In this document: positions 15,332 through 24,729 of the stretch, piece after piece
Numbering within the stretch: the first letter of the stretch is position 1
How the letters are laid out: each line of letters begins with the position of its first letter
Assembly: GCA_963974125.1 (NCBI GenBank)
Contig: CAXBCH010000014.1
Location: forward strand, 1 to 64,000
Direction of reading: 5' to 3'
DNA: 64,000 nucleotides
Source of the DNA: Haliea sp963974125
Lineage (GTDB): Bacteria > Pseudomonadota > Gammaproteobacteria > Pseudomonadales > Halieaceae
Made by a program: the position numbers and the translations under genes
Notes under the pieces: model-generated
What the model was told of the DNA's origin: nothing
Seen by the model: the letters and a program-made list of their open reading frames with translations, nothing else
Database searches by the model: none

Positions 15332-17053
15332 ATGTACCACCAGTATTTTGGCCTCAACGAAGCACCTTTCTCCATCGCGGTAAATCCGCGCTATCTGTTC
15401 ATGAGTCCCCGGCACCGGGATGCGCTGGCCCACTTGCTGTATGGGGTCGGCGCCGGCGGTGGCTTTATCCTGCTCACCGGTGAGGTTGGTACCGGCAAGA
15501 CCACCATCAATCGCTGCCTGCTGGAACAATTGCCGCCGGCGACGGATGTCGCCATCATTCTCAACCCCGCCCTGAATGCCCTGGAATTGCTGGCGACTGT
15601 CTGCGATGAGCTGGGTATAGGCTACGACGGCCAGCAGCCGACGCTGAAAACCCTGACCGACAGCCTGCACCGCTACCTGCTGCAGAACCACGCCGATGGC
15701 CGCAAGACGGTATTGATGATCGATGAGGCCCAGCACCTGGACTTCGATGTGCTGGAGCAGATCCGTCTGCTCACCAACCTGGAGACCAACAGCGAAAAGT
15801 TGCTGCAGATCATCCTCATCGGCCAGCCGGAGCTGGCCCAGCTGCTGCAGCGCCCGGAACTGCGCCAGCTCAACCAGCGCATTACTGCCCGCTACAACCT
15901 GGCGCCATTGAGCTCGGAAGAGACCGGCGCCTATATCCGCCACCGGCTGCAGGTGGCCGGGCTGGCGCCCGGGCGGGAACTGTTTCCGCCGGAAGTGGTG
16001 CGCGGCATACATCGCACCACGCGGGGGATTCCACGCCTGATCAACGTGCTCTGTGATCGTATTCTGCTGGGCACCTACGGTCGCAACCGCCTCCGCGCCG
16101 ACCGGCACATGCTGGGGATTGCCGCCGCCGAGGTGATGGGGGAAGAGGGCCTGCGGCGCAATCGCTCGCGCCGCACCCTGTGGCTGGCTGCCGGCGCGGG
16201 GCTGCTGCTGGCGCTGGCGCTGCTGTTGTTGTGGTGGTATTGGCCTCCGGACACCGTGCCTGCGCAGCCGCTGCAGTCCTCGTCCGCGCCGGCAATGGTC
16301 GAGGAGAGGGCGGCTGGACCGGTTGCCGCGCCTGCTGCTGTCACCCCGGCGCCAGCCCTACCGGCACCGACTCCGGTGGGATCTCCGCCGCCCGGAACTC
16401 CGCCCGCGGCAACGGCCGATGCCTGGCAGCTGGCGCCACAGGCGGCCCTGGAGCAGCTCTGGCAACTGCAGGCTGAAGGTCCGGCACCTGCCCTGGAACA
16501 GCTTTGCGACGATGTCATCCGCTTTCCCCTGAGCTGTCTGCGCGGCCGCGCCGAAACCTGGCAGGAACTGCTGGCACTGCAGCGCCCGTTGCTGCTGGAC
16601 CTGGTGACACCGGCGCGGTTTGCCGCGGCGGCGCTGTTCCTGGGTGAGGACGATGGCCGCGCCCTGTTGTGGTCGGGGAATGCGCTGCAGCGGGTTCCCT
16701 TTACTGAACTGGCGCCACTCTGGCGCGGCGGTTACCGTCTGTTGTGGCGGCCGCCGGCAGGCTTCAGCGGTCCCATCGGCCGCACCGAGGTCAGTCCCGC
16801 GGTCGCCGATGTGGCGGCACTGTTCGCGCGCCTCGACGGCCAGCCGCAGCCGCTCGCGGACAACCGCTATACTGCGGCCCTTGCGGACAGGGTGCGGCTG
16901 TTCCAGCGCGAGCAGCAGTTGCTGGCGGATGGTGTGGTGGGCGAGCAGACACTGTTGCGCCTGAATTTGCTGGCGGGCCGCGATCTGTCCGCCCGGGCCG
17001 CTCTGGAGCTACTGACCGCGAATACGACAGCAACGGAGGAGGCCGCGCCATGA
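15332..17053 (+). CDS. gspA: GspA/ExeA-type AAA ATPase of type II secretion, with peptidoglycan-binding domain
   Basis: 573 aa inner-membrane ATPase that, with GspB, helps insert the type II secretion secretin through peptidoglycan. The AAA domain occupies about 1-270, with Walker A GEVGTGKTT at about 50-58 and Walker B-type VLMIDEAQ at about 128-135. A single membrane segment lies at about 284-305, followed by an Ala/Pro-rich periplasmic linker and a C-terminal region with a PG_binding_1-like repeat (about 510-555). Domain order matches ExeA. It pairs with gspB 42 bases downstream. No other gsp gene is in the window, so the core secretion operon must lie elsewhere. Confidence 0.9.
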   Translation: MYHQYFGLNEAPFSIAVNPRYLFMSPRHRDALAHLLYGVGAGGGFILLTGEVGTGKTTINRCLLEQLPPATDVAIILNPALNALELLATVCDELGIGYDGQQPTLKTLTDSLHRYLLQNHADGRKTVLMIDEAQHLDFDVLEQIRLLTNLETNSEKLLQIILIGQPELAQLLQRPELRQLNQRITARYNLAPLSSEETGAYIRHRLQVAGLAPGRELFPPEVVRGIHRTTRGIPRLINVLCDRILLGTYGRNRLRADRHMLGIAAAEVMGEEGLRRNRSRRTLWLAAGAGLLLALALLLLWWYWPPDTVPAQPLQSSSAPAMVEERAAGPVAAPAAVTPAPALPAPTPVGSPPPGTPPAATADAWQLAPQAALEQLWQLQAEGPAPALEQLCDDVIRFPLSCLRGRAETWQELLALQRPLLLDLVTPARFAAAALFLGEDDGRALLWSGNALQRVPFTELAPLWRGGYRLLWRPPAGFSGPIGRTEVSPAVADVAALFARLDGQPQPLADNRYTAALADRVRLFQREQQLLADGVVGEQTLLRLNLLAGRDLSARAALELLTANTTATEEAAP

Positions 17054-17095
17054 CGGCAACAGCAGGCCCGGAGTCACGGACAATGGGGTGGGGTC

Positions 17096-17977
17096 ATGTC
17101 GCTGATTCTTGAAGCGCTGAATCGTGCCCGGCGGGAGCAGCACGATGCGGCGCCGGTACCGGGTGTGGACAGCGACCACTACTATCCCGCGGTCGAAGAG
17201 AGTCCCTGGCGGCAGCGCGGTTTGCTGGGCGCTCTCGCGGTGGCCCTGCTGGTGATCGGAGTGTTGCTGGGCCGTGAGTTCAGCCGCGACGGGATCGAAC
17301 CGTCGCCCGCGGCAACGGTGCAGCCCGCTGTGATGGAGGAGGCTCCGGTTGCACCATCTGCGGCGCCTCCGGTCGCCACAACAACGGCTCCCGAGACCGG
17401 GGGCACCCCGGCGTCACAAGCGGCACCGGAGGCGCCCGTGACTCTCGAGCCAGTCCCGGAGCCAGTCCCTGAGGCGGTCCCCGAGGTTTCTGCGTCCGCG
17501 GTAGACACATCCCTGCCACAACCCGAAGCAGCTGCGACCGCGGGCACCGGAACCAGCGCGGAGGTGGCGGCCCTGTACCAGCAGACCACGGCCCCGGAAG
17601 AGGCCCCGGAAGTGGCCCCGGAAGTGGCCGAAGCCTCTGCAACGGTACCCGCCAGCGAGGAGCCCGTGGATATCGCCAGCCTGGTGACGGCGGCGGAGCA
17701 GGCGCTGGAGGACGTGCGCCTGGCAGAACACCCGGCGCCCTTTCTCGGCGACCTGTCCCAACAGCGCAAGGACGCGGTGCCCACCCTCATGTACCTGCAG
17801 CACGACTACCGCTCCGACGGCGGCTCGACCGTGACCATCAATGGTCAGCAGGCGCGCGCGGGGCAAACGGTCGGCCGCGGGGTGACGGTGGAGGAAGTCT
17901 TGCCCGACTCGGTGGTACTGAGCCATGCTGGTCAGCAGTTTCGCCTGCGGGCGCTCAACAGTTGGGTGAACCTGTAG
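17096..17977 (+). CDS. gspB: GspB-type type II secretion assembly protein
   Basis: 293 aa bitopic protein. The short cytoplasmic N-terminus SLILEALNRARREQ is typical of GspB/ExeB. One membrane segment lies at about 42-60. A long Pro/Ala/Glu-rich periplasmic linker (about 65-215) with repeated PEPVPE and APEVAPEVA units spans the cell wall. The C-terminal GspB domain (about 225-293) is the conserved part, with MYLQHDYRSDG and VTINGQQARAGQTV. It acts with the preceding ATPase. The linker is low in complexity, and its length probably varies between strains. Confidence 0.88.
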   Translation: MSLILEALNRARREQHDAAPVPGVDSDHYYPAVEESPWRQRGLLGALAVALLVIGVLLGREFSRDGIEPSPAATVQPAVMEEAPVAPSAAPPVATTTAPETGGTPASQAAPEAPVTLEPVPEPVPEAVPEVSASAVDTSLPQPEAAATAGTGTSAEVAALYQQTTAPEEAPEVAPEVAEASATVPASEEPVDIASLVTAAEQALEDVRLAEHPAPFLGDLSQQRKDAVPTLMYLQHDYRSDGGSTVTINGQQARAGQTVGRGVTVEEVLPDSVVLSHAGQQFRLRALNSWVNL

Positions 17978-18022
17978 CGACAGCCTGATGAAACACTGGT
18001 TTGACGATCTGGTGCCGGAATC

Positions 18023-18862
18023 ATGAAGTTCATCATCGCCCTGGTCTTCCTGTTACTTTTTTTCGTCCTCGCCCTGAGTGCTCTTCTCGCCTGGGACCTG
18101 CGTGCCGACAGAGCGGAATGGCAGCGTCTCGCGGCGCTCCAGCCGGAGGCTCCGCAACAATTCTCCACCAGCATGATCGAAGACCTGCCCGAGCCCGCAC
18201 GGCGCTACTTCAGTTTCATGATCGAACCGGGAACGCCGCTGCTGCCCGTGGCCGAGATTGAGATGAGCGGTCAGTTCAGCCTCGGGAACAAGGACAAACC
18301 GGCCTATCAGCCGATGGAGGCGCGCCAGATCCTCGCTGCCCCCGACGGATTCCTTTGGTCCATGCGTACCAGCGGCGGGATGCCGGTGTCGGGATCGGAC
18401 TCCGGATCCTGGACACGGTTTCGCGTTCTCTGGCTGATCCCCGTCGCACGGCTCGGCGGGACGCCGGATCATACCCGCTCGGCCTTCGGCCGCTACGTTG
18501 CCGAGGCCGTTGTCTGGACACCTGCGGCCCTTTTGCCCGGCCCCGGCGTTAGCTGGTCGGCCGTCGACGAAGACACCGCGCGGGTAACGGTCCGCCACGG
18601 TAATCTAAGCCAGGCAGTGGATGTGACCGTCGCCAGTGATGGCAGGCCCGTCGTTGCATCGTTTCAGCGCTGGAGCAACGCCAACCCCGACAAGGTGCAC
18701 CGCTTGCAGCCCTTTGGCGCCACCCTGTCCGATTTCCGCGAGGTCGGAGGCTATCGCCTGCCGTTCCGGGTCGAGGCCGGCAACCTGTTCGGGACCGACG
18801 ACTATTTTCCTTTCTTCCTCGCCGAAGTCACGGCCATCCGGTTTCCCGAAGTAGCGCGATGA
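18023..18862 (+). CDS. DUF6544/DUF6920-like membrane-anchored protein of unknown function
   Basis: 279 aa. One N-terminal hydrophobic segment (about 3-26) anchors or exports the protein. Then comes a short helical part with LPEPARRYFSFMI, which resembles the start of the DUF6544 (formerly DUF6920) family, and a beta-rich domain of about 200 residues. No catalytic motif is visible. It stands alone on the plus strand, 45 bases after gspB and convergent with a group of hydrolase genes. Family assignment is tentative; function unknown. Confidence 0.75.
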   Translation: MKFIIALVFLLLFFVLALSALLAWDLRADRAEWQRLAALQPEAPQQFSTSMIEDLPEPARRYFSFMIEPGTPLLPVAEIEMSGQFSLGNKDKPAYQPMEARQILAAPDGFLWSMRTSGGMPVSGSDSGSWTRFRVLWLIPVARLGGTPDHTRSAFGRYVAEAVVWTPAALLPGPGVSWSAVDEDTARVTVRHGNLSQAVDVTVASDGRPVVASFQRWSNANPDKVHRLQPFGATLSDFREVGGYRLPFRVEAGNLFGTDDYFPFFLAEVTAIRFPEVAR

Positions 18863-18881
18863 TGGCCATGGTTCCTGCCGT

Positions 18882-19928
18882 TCAGGTCGCGCTGCCACTG
18901 GCGCTGCTGGTGCGGCAGGCGGCGATATCGGCAGCAAAGCCGCGCAGTATCTCGACGAAACGCACAGTCTCGGTCAGGAATGGTGCGTGGCCCGAGTCGT
19001 CGAACACCACCATTCGCTTGCCGCACGGCACCTCGACCTCTTTGAACCACGCCCGCACCAGCGCAACCGGCGTGTTCATATCCTGTGCACCCGAGATCAG
19101 CAGCAGGGGTACCGGCATCCGGGACACCTCCGCAACCAGGTCGCGCAGCAGATAGTCTTGCCACATAGGCCCACTGCCGCGGTTCGCACCACGCATCCAG
19201 CGCGGGTAATCCGTCAGACGGTACTCCGGTGCGGTCAGCGCGCCCAGCAGAAGGGACAGTAGCGAAACGTTCATGCCGCCATGCTGTGCCTCGACTTCTT
19301 GCATGAGGCGAACGTAGAGATTGTGGTCGTGGAATTCCCCGGGGTCCATGGCCGCAAGTTCGGAGCCAGGCGTGATCTCGCGCAACCAGTCCAGTGTCAG
19401 CGCCACGCCTTCAAGAGTCGCGACTTGCTGCCCGACGCCTACATAGCCCGCGTAGTCTTTGGGCCAGCGAGCCACTAGCCGGGCGCCCAGCATCGTTCCC
19501 CAGGAGTGGCCGAGCACGATCATTGGCTGCTCACCCACCCGTTCCCGCAGGAGCGTGGTGACCTCTCGTGCATCGGAGAGAAAGCGGTCGAGACTCATGG
19601 TTTTGGGGTCGAAACCGGGCGGGTTAGATTTGCCCGCGCCGCGTTGGTCCCAGTGGACTACCACGAAGTCGCTCTCGAGCGCCGCCGTGGCTGCATGAAT
19701 CGGCATTTGTGCCGCGCCCGGTCCTCCATGCAGCCAGAAGAGGATCGGATTTCCCCGGTCCGCGCCCCGGATCAGCAGCCATTGCGTCATGCCGCCGATT
19801 TCCGCCGGGATCAGTTCGGCAATGGCATTGGGCGCGTGGATCGGTGCGGTTCGGGCCGGCAGGCTCTTCCACAGAACGCCGCCCGCAATGGCAGCGATGA
19901 GCACCAAGGCAAAACGGGCAAGGGTCAC
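18882..19928 (-). CDS. alpha/beta hydrolase, proline iminopeptidase-like
   Basis: 348 aa with an N-terminal membrane or signal segment (about 5-22). The oxyanion segment HGGPG and nucleophile elbow GHSWG place it near prolyl iminopeptidases and related S33 hydrolases. The aspartate and histidine of the triad probably lie in GAQDMNTP and DDSGHAPF. Start is GTG at 19928, overlapping the upstream stop by four bases (GTGA). It is the last gene of a four-gene minus-strand operon. Substrate unknown; esterase activity cannot be excluded. Confidence 0.85.
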   Translation of the reverse strand: MTLARFALVLIAAIAGGVLWKSLPARTAPIHAPNAIAELIPAEIGGMTQWLLIRGADRGNPILFWLHGGPGAAQMPIHAATAALESDFVVVHWDQRGAGKSNPPGFDPKTMSLDRFLSDAREVTTLLRERVGEQPMIVLGHSWGTMLGARLVARWPKDYAGYVGVGQQVATLEGVALTLDWLREITPGSELAAMDPGEFHDHNLYVRLMQEVEAQHGGMNVSLLSLLLGALTAPEYRLTDYPRWMRGANRGSGPMWQDYLLRDLVAEVSRMPVPLLLISGAQDMNTPVALVRAWFKEVEVPCGKRMVVFDDSGHAPFLTETVRFVEILRGFAADIAACRTSSASGSAT

Positions 19929-20887
19929 GGACGTGCGGCGCCCCTGATGAAGTGGCGGATGTCTCTGGCCAGATCGGCGTCATGGCCGAGCCAGATGTGG
20001 CCGCCTTCGGGATAGATGATTCGCTGCGCACCGGGGATGCGCACGGTCAGCAGTCGCGCAGTGTCGGCGGTGCCAAAAAGGTCGTCCTCGCACGACAGAA
20101 TCAGCGTCGGCACCACGATTCGCTCGAACGCCGTCGACGCAGGTGTTCCCGCCCAGAACCCGTCATTCCGCATGCCGTGGATTTTGCGGCTGATCGGCAT
20201 CAGCCCATCCATGATCAGCCCGGCCCGGTGACGTTCCTGAAGGGATACTTTTCCCAGCAGGGACGGGTCGGTGGCCAGCAGCGTGCGCATGAGCGTGCCC
20301 GGTGCGAGTGTTGCGAAGGCCCAGAACCACGCGTCGGATGTCAGCACCTGCTCGACCGCGATGCGTTGCAGCGCGGTGAAGTGCACCGGATCCCGGTTGG
20401 AAAGGTTTGCCGCCGGCACGATCAAGGCGAGATGGGAACAACGATCCGGGTGGCGCAGGGCGAATTCGGCTGCGCTGAGCGCCCCCGCTGAACCGCCTGC
20501 GACTGCGATATGGTCCCATCCGAGATGGTCGAGCAACTCCACCAAGACGTCTGCCTGATGGCCGGGTGAGGCATCGTCGGGAAAGGCGCTGCGCAGATAG
20601 CCGAAGCGCGATGGTGCAACGATCTGGAACCCGGACTCGCGCAGGCCATGGGCGAACAGGAGTCCCTGGTCGAAGCCGCCGCCGGTGCCATGGATCATCA
20701 TCAGCGGTGTCCCGCGTCCCGCAATCGCGTACTCGAGTGGCCCGGCCCGGGTCTCAATGACACTACTGCGCCGCATGATTCTGGCCTCCGCAGCTGCCAT
20801 GGTGGCGCGGTAGGTACCCTTCGACCAGGCACCCGCCACGAGCGCCATGCCACCAAGACCGGTCAACAAGGCGCGTCGTCTGATCAC
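19925..20887 (-). CDS. alpha/beta hydrolase with Tat-like signal
   Basis: 320 aa alpha/beta hydrolase: oxyanion HGTGGG, nucleophile GGSAGA (about 132-137), late Asp in SCEDDLFG and His in EGGHIWLG. The N-terminus MIRRRALLTGLGGMALVAGAW looks like a twin-arginine export signal (RRRALLTG then a hydrophobic run). Start is GTG at 20887, overlapping the serine hydrolase stop by four bases, so translation is coupled. Substrate unknown. Within the operon it may act with the neighbouring exported hydrolases. Confidence 0.84.
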   Translation of the reverse strand: MIRRRALLTGLGGMALVAGAWSKGTYRATMAAAEARIMRRSSVIETRAGPLEYAIAGRGTPLMMIHGTGGGFDQGLLFAHGLRESGFQIVAPSRFGYLRSAFPDDASPGHQADVLVELLDHLGWDHIAVAGGSAGALSAAEFALRHPDRCSHLALIVPAANLSNRDPVHFTALQRIAVEQVLTSDAWFWAFATLAPGTLMRTLLATDPSLLGKVSLQERHRAGLIMDGLMPISRKIHGMRNDGFWAGTPASTAFERIVVPTLILSCEDDLFGTADTARLLTVRIPGAQRIIYPEGGHIWLGHDADLARDIRHFIRGAARP

Positions 20888-22044
20888 TTTGCAGCCTCAA
20901 AAGCCAGGTCCGCGATCGCCTGCTCCAGCGAGTGAGCCAGATCGCTCGAGTCGTCGATGAATCCCGCGTCGGTGTTGATCTGGAAGGCGGCGGTTATGCC
21001 ATGGTCGGCGTAGTGGCGCAGGCTCGAGACATAGCCCGGGATCCAGCCGCCGTGTCCGTACACCGGCCCTCGCGGTGTGTCCGCGTAGATAGCGACACCC
21101 AGGCCGTAGAATACACCGAGGGCAACCGGCACCCCGTCGAGCAGCCGGTCAAGGTAGTGTTCTGCCATCGCTTCGCCGCCGAACAGTAGCTGGCCCCAGC
21201 GCGCAAGGTCCTGCGAAGTCGAGGCCAGTCCGCCACCGGTCCATTCCACGGCCGGATTCCAGAGCAGCCGGCCTTCGGTATCTGCCGTTCGTTCCGGCAG
21301 GCCGAAAAGGTTGTCGTGCGCGACGTAGCCTACCGCAATACCGGGAAGGTCTCGGCTGTCAGAGGGGAAGGTGCCGGTGAGTGCCAGCGGACCAATAAAC
21401 CGTGTGCGCACGATGTCTCGGTAGGCCTGCCCCGTCACTGCCTCAATCACCAGCCCGAGCAGGATATACCCGGTATCGCTGTAGGCCCAGGCGGAGCCCG
21501 CAGCGAACAGCGGTGCCATACTCGTCACAAAGCCCAGGAGATCTTCGGGGAGCACCGTACCTTCGGCCTGCGTAATCTCTGTCCAGGCGGCGCGGAACGC
21601 AGGCAGATAGATGTGGTCGGGTAACCCGGAGCTGTGTTGCAGGAGCTGCCCGAGGGTCATGGTCCGGACGTTGGGCAGAGCACTGAACCACGGCCGGTCG
21701 CCCAGGTGATCGGCCAGCAGGTCGGTCCGGGACAGGCGTCCCTCGTTTTCCAGCGTCAGGAGCGTGGCGGCGACAAAGGTCTTGCCGATACTCGCAGCCA
21801 GCATGGGTGTCTCGGGCGTCATCACACGGCCGTTTTCGATATCGGCGAGGCCGGTGGCCGCGGTGACGATAGTGCCGTCCGCCAGGGCAAGTGCGGCCGT
21901 CGCGCCGGGAAAGCTGTAGCGTGCGCGGAAGTCCTCCAGTGTTGCATCCAGCCGCGCCGCAAGATCGGCATGGTCCCGGGCGCTCGCGGGCTCGCCGGCA
22001 CTGAGGCTTGCCACGACGCAGGCCGCAATGAGGAATCTGCGCAT
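20884..22044 (-). CDS. secreted serine hydrolase, beta-lactamase/DD-peptidase-like
   Basis: 386 aa PF00144-family hydrolase, separate from the one in the dgc operon. Cleavable signal peptide about 1-21, SxxK as SIGK (about 80-83), second motif YSD instead of YSN or YAN, and third motif HGG (GHGGWIPG). The YSD variant is known in esterases of this family. Start ATG at 22044 is chosen because it follows the protease stop by four bases and begins directly at the signal peptide; an in-frame start at 22092 overlaps the protease. Exact activity unknown. Confidence 0.84.
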   Translation of the reverse strand: MRRFLIAACVVASLSAGEPASARDHADLAARLDATLEDFRARYSFPGATAALALADGTIVTAATGLADIENGRVMTPETPMLAASIGKTFVAATLLTLENEGRLSRTDLLADHLGDRPWFSALPNVRTMTLGQLLQHSSGLPDHIYLPAFRAAWTEITQAEGTVLPEDLLGFVTSMAPLFAAGSAWAYSDTGYILLGLVIEAVTGQAYRDIVRTRFIGPLALTGTFPSDSRDLPGIAVGYVAHDNLFGLPERTADTEGRLLWNPAVEWTGGGLASTSQDLARWGQLLFGGEAMAEHYLDRLLDGVPVALGVFYGLGVAIYADTPRGPVYGHGGWIPGYVSSLRHYADHGITAAFQINTDAGFIDDSSDLAHSLEQAIADLAFEAAK

Positions 22045-22048
22045 GCGT

Positions 22049-22903
22049 CTAGTCCGCGGCCCCAGGTGCGCGGGCCTGTTTCGCCGGTACAACCCCGGTC
22101 ACCGCACCCCCACGGGTAAACATCGTGTTGCGGTGCCACCACACGACCACGACTGTCACCACGACCAGAATGATCGTGTCCCAGGGCTGGGCGTCGGGCC
22201 AGAACGGGTTGATCAGTTGCCAGTGGAACAGCATCGGCCACAGCAGGCTGCCCCGCGCCTGGTTGAAAACGGGCGTGAGCAGAACCGCAAGCGTCACATT
22301 GCCAATGAAAAAGGGAAGGAAGGACCAGTCTGCGTAGACCGTGCCAGACAGTAAGAACGCCGGCAGGTGCCAGACTCCCCAGGCCGCGCCGATCAGCAAG
22401 CCCGCCCAGATGGGCGCCATGTGTCGCTGCAGCAGGGGTTGTGCCACGCCGCGCCAGCCGAACTCTTCAATCGGGCCCAGCAACAGCATCATGAACAGGA
22501 GCGCCACGACCGGGCCCATTCCCTCGGGCGGCAGCGGCGCCAGGACCGGACCGCCCTTGAGCAGCGAGCCGGTGACGAAGACCAGCGGTAGTCCGACCAG
22601 AATGAAGGCGACCCAGCGCGCCGGGATTCGCCACAGGAATAGTCGACCCAGGAAACCGCGCAGGCCTGCAGTACCGGAATGGAGCCATACGACCACGAAG
22701 GCCGCGATTGCCGGCGCCCAGGTCGCGAGAAAAAAGAACGGGTGTGAACCGCTGATCTCGCCGAAGGTGGCGGCGGCCCTGTCCGGGAAGACAATGTAGA
22801 TCCCGATCAGTCCCCAGGTGATCAGAAAGGTAATACCGACGAAGGCAACAAGCGCTGTTGACGGTACTCTGGGCGGGAGTGTCAAAGACGGTTCGACAGG
22901 CAT
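22049..22903 (-). CDS. CPBP-family intramembrane metalloprotease
   Basis: 284 aa polytopic membrane protein with the CPBP (CAAX-protease-like) signature EEFGWR followed about 30 residues later by a WHLP histidine motif, the pattern that binds zinc inside the membrane. Bacterial members process peptides or act in bacteriocin self-immunity. ATG at 22903 is chosen because GGAG lies eight bases before it; an upstream TTG at 22981 would add an unlikely hydrophilic extension. It is the first gene of the four-gene hydrolase operon. Its substrate is unknown. Confidence 0.85.
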   Translation of the reverse strand: MPVEPSLTLPPRVPSTALVAFVGITFLITWGLIGIYIVFPDRAAATFGEISGSHPFFFLATWAPAIAAFVVVWLHSGTAGLRGFLGRLFLWRIPARWVAFILVGLPLVFVTGSLLKGGPVLAPLPPEGMGPVVALLFMMLLLGPIEEFGWRGVAQPLLQRHMAPIWAGLLIGAAWGVWHLPAFLLSGTVYADWSFLPFFIGNVTLAVLLTPVFNQARGSLLWPMLFHWQLINPFWPDAQPWDTIILVVVTVVVVWWHRNTMFTRGGAVTGVVPAKQARAPGAAD

Positions 22904-23128
22904 CGGCAGCGCTCCAGGGACTGGAAGATCATGATGGAAATTTTCGCACATGCGCTGCAGGGCGTCCCTGACGTGGATCAAACCGGGCGGCGGGTGCGGG
23001 GTGTGTCATGGGCGCGACGATTTACCTATACTGCGGATAGCGAACAGCGCCAATTCAGGGATTTCCGGGAGGGTACGAAAAATGCAGGCTGACGTTGTCG
23101 GCACCGCCGTGAGCTGTCGATTGCTCCG

Positions 23129-24124
23129 ATGATGGACTGGACCCACCACCACGCCACGATCAATGGCATCCACATGCACTACGTGGAGCAGGGGCAGGGC
23201 ATGCCGGTGGTGCTCTGCCACGGCTTTCCCCACCTCTGGTTCAGCTGGCACCGGCAGATCAGCGCGCTGGCCGCGGCCGGGTACCGGGTGATTGCACCGG
23301 ACATGCGCGGTATGGGCCAGACCGAGGCACCGGCGGCGGTGGAAGCCTATGATATCGACCACATCAGCGCCGATCTGCTGGGCTTGCTCGACCATATCGG
23401 CGAGCCGCGTGCGGTATTTGCCGGGCTGGATTTCGGCGCCTTTGCCATCTACGACCTCGCCCTGCGCCACCCGCAGCGGGTCATCGCGGTGATTGGCCTG
23501 GAAAACCCGGCGGCGCCACACAACCCGGACGAGCCGCCGCTCACCGAGTACCGGCGCATGGGCGAGCAGCATTTCCTGCACATCGAATATTTCCGCGAGC
23601 CGCCGCGGGCAGACCGGGAACTGGCGGCCGCGCCGCGCCGCTTCCTGCACAAGGTTTTCCACACCCTGAGCGGCGCCTGCAGTTATTTCGACATGTTCCG
23701 CCATCCCCCGGGCACGTCCTATATCGACGCCATGGAAGAGCCGCCGCCATTGCCCTGGCCCTGGCTGTCCGAGCTGGAGCTGGAATTCTTTGTCTCCGAG
23801 TACAGTCGCAGCGGCTTCACCGGCGGCCTCAACTGGTACCGGTCTTTTGATCTCAAGTGGGCCCAGCGCAAGCCTTTCGAGGGTGTACAAAGTGCGGTGC
23901 CGGCCTATTTTCTCGGCAGTGAGCACGATGTCGACCTGGAGGGGTTTCACGGTGAGGACCCGATCGGCCAGATGCGGGGGATATTTCCCGACCTGCGCCA
24001 GGTGCGCATGATCCCGGGGGCCGGGCACATGGTGCAGCTGGAGGCGTCCGCTGAAGTCAACGCTATCCTGCTGGAGTTTCTCGAGGATATACAGCGGCAT
24101 GTTCAAGCCGGGAGCAGCGGCTAG
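23129..24124 (+). CDS. epoxide hydrolase-like alpha/beta hydrolase
   Basis: 331 aa. The oxyanion segment HGFPHLWFSW and a nucleophile elbow GLDFGA, with aspartate rather than serine as the nucleophile, place it with epoxide hydrolases and haloalkane dehalogenases. A lid tyrosine pattern (SRSGFTGGLNWYR) favours epoxide hydrolase. The acid and base are likely D in SEHDVD and H in GAGHMVQ. Cytoplasmic, no signal. The next gene starts immediately after its stop codon. The exact substrate is unknown; fatty or xenobiotic epoxides are family-based guesses. Confidence 0.87.
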   Translation: MMDWTHHHATINGIHMHYVEQGQGMPVVLCHGFPHLWFSWHRQISALAAAGYRVIAPDMRGMGQTEAPAAVEAYDIDHISADLLGLLDHIGEPRAVFAGLDFGAFAIYDLALRHPQRVIAVIGLENPAAPHNPDEPPLTEYRRMGEQHFLHIEYFREPPRADRELAAAPRRFLHKVFHTLSGACSYFDMFRHPPGTSYIDAMEEPPPLPWPWLSELELEFFVSEYSRSGFTGGLNWYRSFDLKWAQRKPFEGVQSAVPAYFLGSEHDVDLEGFHGEDPIGQMRGIFPDLRQVRMIPGAGHMVQLEASAEVNAILLEFLEDIQRHVQAGSSG

Positions 24125-24724
24125 ATGGAGACTCCAGACACCATAGTGCAGTTCTGGTTTGGCGACAGCGACGATGACGCGACCGTCGCCAGCCACTGCG
24201 CTGGCCTGTGGTGGTCCAAGAACCCGGAGCTGGACCGCAGCATCCGCGAACGCTTTGAGCCTGCCGTGCAGGCCGTCGCTGCCGGCGAACTCGATCACTG
24301 GCGCGCGAGCAGCGAGGGCTGGCTGGCGCTGATCATTCTGACTGATCAATTCCCGAGAAACATCTATCGCGGTACGCCGGACGCGCTCCGCTACGATCCC
24401 ATTGCGCGGCAGCTCTGTGAAGAAGGCCTGGCGGCTGCGGTGGACCAGCAGCTGCGTCCCATTCAGCGGGTATTTTTCTACCTGCCGCTGGAACATTCCG
24501 AAAACCGGGCGCACCAGGTCCGCAGCGTGGCGCTGTTCAGGGAACTTGCCGCCAGTGCACCTGCCGGGGCGCAGGCCGTGTTCGACAGGTTTCAGGACTT
24601 TGCCCGGCGCCACAAGGCTGTGGTTGACCGCTTTGGGCGCTTCCCTCACCGCAACGAGATCCTGGGTAGACCATCGACACAAGAGGAAATTGCATTCCTG
24701 CGGGAACCGGGCTCGTCCTTCTGA
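24125..24724 (+). CDS. DUF924 family protein
   Basis: 199 aa, full length for DUF924, a helical fold related to TPR proteins. Visible family marks are VQFWFGD at the N-terminus, LTDQFPRNIYRGT at about 77, FFYLPLEHSE at about 117 and RFGRFPHRNEILGR at about 172. Its ATG directly follows the previous stop, so the two genes are cotranscribed. The biochemical role of this family is not established. Confidence 0.9.
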   Translation: METPDTIVQFWFGDSDDDATVASHCAGLWWSKNPELDRSIRERFEPAVQAVAAGELDHWRASSEGWLALIILTDQFPRNIYRGTPDALRYDPIARQLCEEGLAAAVDQQLRPIQRVFFYLPLEHSENRAHQVRSVALFRELAASAPAGAQAVFDRFQDFARRHKAVVDRFGRFPHRNEILGRPSTQEEIAFLREPGSSF

Positions 24725-24729
24725 CGCGG

